DNA from: Stentor coeruleus
Lineage: Eukaryota > Ciliophora > Heterotrichea > Heterotrichida > Stentoridae
Direction: 5' to 3'
DNA: 38,454 bases
Assembly: GCA_001970955.1 (NCBI GenBank)
Contig: MPUH01000717.1
Coordinates: 1-38,454, forward strand
A program made the translations under genes and the position numbers. This document shows, piece after piece, positions 34,866 through 38,454 of the stretch. Numbering within the stretch: position 1 is the first letter of the stretch; every line of letters begins with the position of its first letter. Below the pieces are notes generated by a model that had not been told where the DNA came from, did not search any database, and saw nothing but the letters and a program-made list of their open reading frames with translations.

Positions 34866-35201
34866 TCTTTAACGACGTAGTATTCATCAATTTCTACAAT
34901 GATTCCTCCTATTATCAATAATAATCTTGAACATAGAAAATTGAAGCTAAGCTTCTAAACTTACAAAACCAATTAGTTATAGTCATGATGCTCAGCCCAT
35001 ATTTGTATGCAACTGAAGTTACACTAATTTCAACACTTCACTCATAGATTATTAAAATAAGCGTGCGAAAAAATTCTTGCATTATAAAATAATACATTTG
35101 CTTATAATGAAATTCAAGTCTTGCATTTGCTGTTGCTACAGAGATACTATTCCTTTTTCATTAAATTCGGTAAATCCATCACAATTATAGCAAATTATGG
35201 A
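34866..35201 (-). mobile_element. Decayed ISXO2/Merlin-type DDE transposase remnant
   Basis: Read on the minus strand, broken frames give in order a zinc-ribbon half (CYNCDGFTEF, near 35190), a helix-turn-helix stretch (VAYKYGLSIMTITNWFCKFR, near 35000) and the first catalytic Asp region (IGGIIVEIDEYYVVKE, near 34870-34910). This is the order and spacing of ISXO2-like transposases of the IS1595/Merlin superfamily, whose hallmark is GG...VEIDE. At least two in-frame stops and one frameshift interrupt it, so it is inactive. I could not find terminal inverted repeats or target duplications. Confidence 0.6.
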
Positions 35202-35546
35202 GAGTTTAAAATTTTGGTATCAAGTTATGACCTCTTTCTCAGTCATTAGCTGATAAAATAATAGCTCTTGTCTTATTTATAATTAAATTTTAAAATTTTT
35301 AACGGTTAATATGTCTATGTCATTTTAATTACACAAGATAATTTAACCCAAAAATTACTAGAGTTTATTTGTTATAGTTTATTAGCTGAAAATACACAAT
35401 CAATTTGTTTTTAATTTTAAATTCTACAATATACCTAAAATAATATATTTACAGCAATGCAAAGGTATATTAATTATGATTTATTATTTTAGCAAATAAA
35501 AATAAACCTATGCTAAATTAGTTATAGCTAAACTAAAGATAAAAAT
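35202..35546. other. Intergenic region before the FHA/RING-CH gene
   Basis: AT-rich sequence with no supported gene. It contains the promoter of the following plus-strand gene and possibly the 5' end of the decayed transposon. Confidence 0.4.
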
Positions 35547-37017
35547 ATGAAGAAAGATGGAGTTAGGTAAGCGCTAGTAAGTGTCGTAATTCGTTCACAA
35601 ACATGGACAAGAGATTCAAACGGGTTGTATGACTACGAAACCAGCAAGACAACAAAAAATACTATAAAAGCAGCATCTCCAGCATATATTGTAAGAAAAG
35701 AGCAATACGTATACCAAATCCCTCAGAAAATCGAAAGAACTGAGGACTTTAAGTACTTAATTCAATTACAAGTTATTGAAGGTATTACTTAAATTAGGCA
35801 ATTTTGCAATAAGACCAGCTCTTATTGGTGAAAGAATACCATTAAACAAATCATGTGAAAAAAACTGGTTTGTTGTAAGAGCATTAAATTCAACTAAAGG
35901 CTATATGATTACTGAAGGAGATGTTATCAAGATGGGAAGGCTAAAATTTAGAGTAAAAGAGCTTAAAGGAGCTGATCCAGCTATGAGAACCAAGAATTTC
36001 TGCTTATCTGATCTTATTTCGCAGAATAATTTAACTGAAGAAGATGAAGAAGAGAATAATGGGATTAAGTTCAAGTTACCGTGTAGAATATGCTTAACTG
36101 AAAATTATACAGAAGACAATCCATTGATTTGCCCTTGCAACTGTGACGGCACAATGAAATACATACATTTAAAATGCTTACAAAGAGCATTAAGATCTAA
36201 AGTTACAACAAGAACTTCAGAATCGTCACTTTCATTTTCTTGGAAAACCATGAGTTGCGATATTTGCAAAAAGCCTTACCCATACAGATTCATGCTAGGT
36301 GGCCAAACTATTGAGCTAATACAAATTCCTAAACCTCCAGAAAAGTATGTGATTCTAGAAGGGTTATGCAAGGATAAAAACTCTAGTAAATGGTTACATG
36401 TGATTAGTCTTAACTCAAAAGATTCAATAAAACTAGGTAGAGGAAATGACTGTGAATTAAGAATGAGTGATATTTCTGTATCAAGATTACATGCACAGAT
36501 AAAGCTTATAGGTAGTAGTTTCTTTTTAGAAGATAAAGGAAGTAAATTTGGAACACTAGTACAAGTAAAAAGACCATTAGCATTAGAAAATGGAGTTGAG
36601 TTAAGCATACAAGCTGGAAGAACATTACTTGTATTTAGTATTAAAAAACCATGGTCGCTTATTCCTACATGTTTCAGGTCTAATACTTCACCTTATGAAC
36701 TGTTTTTTGCCCCTTATCAACCTGGAGTCATACCTTTACTACCAATAAATACGGGTATTCCATTAAGCATTGATGATGCTGAAGAGTTGATGTATAGAGC
36801 AGGACTAACTAATGGCAAAAAAGAAAGTCATAAACATAATGAAAACCTCATGTTCGAGCATGGGCAACTTGGAATGAATAGTTCAATTGATGAAGGTGAT
36901 ATTGAAGATGTAGAAGCAATCCAAGAAGTTCAGGCAGCAGATAATGAAGGAAATGATTTAGTAGAAGAAAGTCTTGAAGTTGCAGATGACCCTCCTAGAA
37001 GTCGTTCATTTGTTTAA
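35547..37017 (+). CDS. FHA and RING-CH (MARCH-type) protein, two tiny introns
   Basis: The spliced model is 35547-35566, 35582-35781, 35798-37017: exactly 480 codons, 479 residues. Splicing removes 15 and 16 nt and joins an upstream ATG to a frame otherwise lacking one. An FHA-like N-terminal region (about 75-128, ending GDVIKMGRLKFRVKEL) is followed by a RING-CH zinc finger (Cys169, Cys172, then Cys187, Cys189, His197, Cys200, Cys227, Cys230) and a clear FHA domain (about 282-352, with GRGNDCELRMSD, SRLHA and GSKFGT). RING-CH domains are E3 ubiquitin ligases. FHA domains bind phospho-threonine peptides. There are no membrane helices, unlike most animal MARCH proteins. This FHA/RING-CH combination is common in ciliates and other protists. 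The tail is acidic. Confidence 0.85.
35567..35581 (+). other. 15-nt intron
   Basis: gtaagcgctagtaag lies between AG and TGTCG. Its removal makes an AGT codon and keeps the frame open from the ATG at 35547. The 3' end is AAG rather than the usual TAG. Confidence 0.7.
35782..35797 (+). other. 16-nt intron
   Basis: gtattacttaaattag interrupts GAA G|GC AAT. Its removal brings the upstream frame into the main frame; unspliced, the two are out of register. Confidence 0.8.
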
Positions 37018-38114
37018 GATAATAGTATGCTATTATATTGTTAATGCATTAAAGAGTAGATAGAAAAATAAGTGGGCATGTGTAGTAAATATTATATGTT
37101 AGTGATAGGTTTTATTTTAAAAAAATGATCAATAGAGTTGTATATTGTTAACATTTAGGAACATAAATTTTCTTGTTATAGATAAAATTTATTAATAGCT
37201 TATTGGCAATTTATTTGAAATTGAGAAAATGTTTAAAGTATTCATAACTTAAATATAATAGACAGTTTTAGTGATAATGCTTGAGTAATGATACAGTTAA
37301 AGTTTATAAGCCGAAAATATAAAAACTAGATACTGGCAGTTGTTATAAATAAAAAATACAATAAATTTATTATTATATATTCATGAGACTTTACTATTAG
37401 AATAAGTATCTAATAATATTTTACTTTACAATTCACAAATTTGTTCTAAAACCTTACCTCTTCAAATAATTACGCTTTAAATACTATTTGAAAGTAAAAT
37501 TTATAGAAATATAACTTTAAATATCAAAGCAATAACAATATGAATTCCTAATAATTTAGATATAAATCCAGTTTCTTAAAGAATCATCTTTTTTCCAACT
37601 GTCTTATTATATCTTTCAAATTTCATGTCAATACTATGATGAATATTTTCTACCTAAAAACCGTTCACAATATTTTACTCTTACTTTCAGTATATATAAA
37701 ACAGACTTCACAATTAATCTCTTTATAGACATTATATCACATAAATTTCACATATTTTATACAGCCAATAACCCAAAATGCAATAAGCTCTATATCTCTC
37801 ACATTATCTTACTTTGTCACCCAAACTTAGAAACAAATTCTTTATTTGCTTTCTTCAATCAGATTTTTACATCTTTATTACCCAAAAACTATCAATTTCT
37901 CCATCAACATCTAAAATAAGTCCCTTCAAAAGCTAGCCTCACAACACTTCTATTAAAATACTTTCAGCTAAACTATCTTACACACTTTTCCTTTATTTTT
38001 TATTTCTTCTAAACCACTTTATCAAATTTCTCTTTGAATTTTTCCCGTCCAGCCGATGCAAAGGACTTACATTGACAATATTTAAAGGAAATCATATAAA
38101 GAGAAAGTTACTAC
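37018..38114. other. Intergenic region, skewed composition
   Basis: 1.1 kb between two convergent 3' ends. From about 37560 on, the plus strand is C-rich and G-poor, which fits the 3' flank of the minus-strand P1 gene. No coding frame, RNA or repeat is supported. Confidence 0.5.
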
Positions 38115-38454
38115 TTACCATTCTTCATCGAATCCTAGGCCTCCTTCAAGAACGTCTTCATCATCAGCTTTCTCTTCCTTCTTTTCCTCTTTCTTAGTTT
38201 CAGCCTCTGGTTGAGCAGATGAACCACCAACAGTATCTAATGAAGCAGCTGGGAGACTTCCACTGAGATTTGTGATAAGAGAAGTTACGTTTTTACCTTT
38301 TAGGGCGTTGGCGAACAGTAGTGGCCAATATTTCTCAATGTTGTTTCCTGAAGCGTCAACAAGTTTGTTAATTTTGTCAGCCTATGTTAATCTTACAGTC
38401 ACATCCATTCCTTCGTCATGAAGAATCAGCGCTGAGTAGATGCAGCAGAGCTCG
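38115..38454 (-). CDS. 60S acidic ribosomal protein P1, 5' part outside window
   Basis: About 107 residues of the ribosomal stalk protein P1 are encoded, starting inside the N-terminal helix (ELCCIYSALILHDEGMDVT). The protein goes on with ADKINKLVDASG...YWPLLFANAL, a short Ala/Ser hinge, and an acidic Lys/Glu tail ending LGFDEEW, the counterpart of the usual MGFGLFD. A 15-nt intron at 38382-38396 splits the second helix loop. P1/P2 pairs recruit elongation factors to the large subunit through this tail. The initiation codon lies beyond the window edge. The altered last residues are worth noting, because the C-terminal GFGLFD is usually highly conserved. Confidence 0.93.
38382..38396 (-). other. 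15-nt intron in the P1 gene
   Basis: On the minus strand, gtaagattaacatag sits between GTGACT and GCTGAC. It contains an in-frame TAA, and its removal restores the conserved VTADKI stretch of P1. It is the clearest intron in the window. Confidence 0.93.

Noticed and set aside
1..38454. tRNA genes, rRNA, CRISPR arrays, telomeric repeats
   Set aside because: No cloverleaf-like sequence with a TTCGA-type loop, no spaced direct repeats outside the coding array, and no terminal telomere repeats were seen by eye.

Overview
This is nuclear eukaryotic DNA, most likely the macronuclear genome of a heterotrich ciliate close to Stentor. The basis is AT-rich, mostly intronless genes whose open frames end in TAA, TAG and TGA alike (standard code), together with introns of only 15-16 nt. 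I can place three such introns by reading frame: two in the FHA/RING-CH gene (35567-35581 and 35782-35797) and one in the ribosomal P1 gene (38382-38396). The species is an inference; the code and intron sizes are read from the sequence.

Layout. 1-5402: a seven-helix cAMP-receptor-like GPCR (minus), a 43-codon small gene (minus), a weak broken coding stretch, then an ERD2/KDEL-receptor-family protein and a myotubularin phosphatase in tandem. 5403-7702: an AT-rich desert ending in a strongly C-rich, G-poor 5' flank. 7703-21349: one uninterrupted 13.6-kb gene for a protein of about 4,550 residues, built mainly of about 46-47 tandem 69-residue Trp-containing units of Sfi1/centrin-binding type. 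It is followed only 11 nt later by a TPR + IQ-motif protein. 23303-29335: a protein with a CaaX-like cysteine tail, a predicted pseudokinase, a cyclic-nucleotide-binding-type potassium channel, a small unknown protein and a shortened chorismate-synthase-fold protein. 29422-34479: an ARID/JmjC/C5HC2 KDM5-like protein with a degenerate active site, an SH3 protein, a small membrane protein and a four-helix membrane protein. 34866-35201: a decayed ISXO2/Merlin-type transposase. 35547-37017: an FHA + RING-CH protein. 38115-38454: the 3' part of the ribosomal protein P1 gene.

How the parts may work together. The giant repeat protein and its IQ-motif neighbour fit a Ca2+-dependent centrin/spasmin contractile or cortical system, as known for heterotrich myonemes. 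The GPCR, myotubularin, channel and lipid-anchored proteins are signalling and membrane genes with no evident shared pathway.

The most unusual features are the giant repeat protein with its two-unit higher-order repeats, the operon-like closeness of four same-strand gene pairs (11, 30, 50 and 55 nt apart), and a consistent flank skew. Coding-strand 5' flanks are nearly G-free and 3' flanks nearly C-free, and the skew brackets the pairs rather than the single genes.
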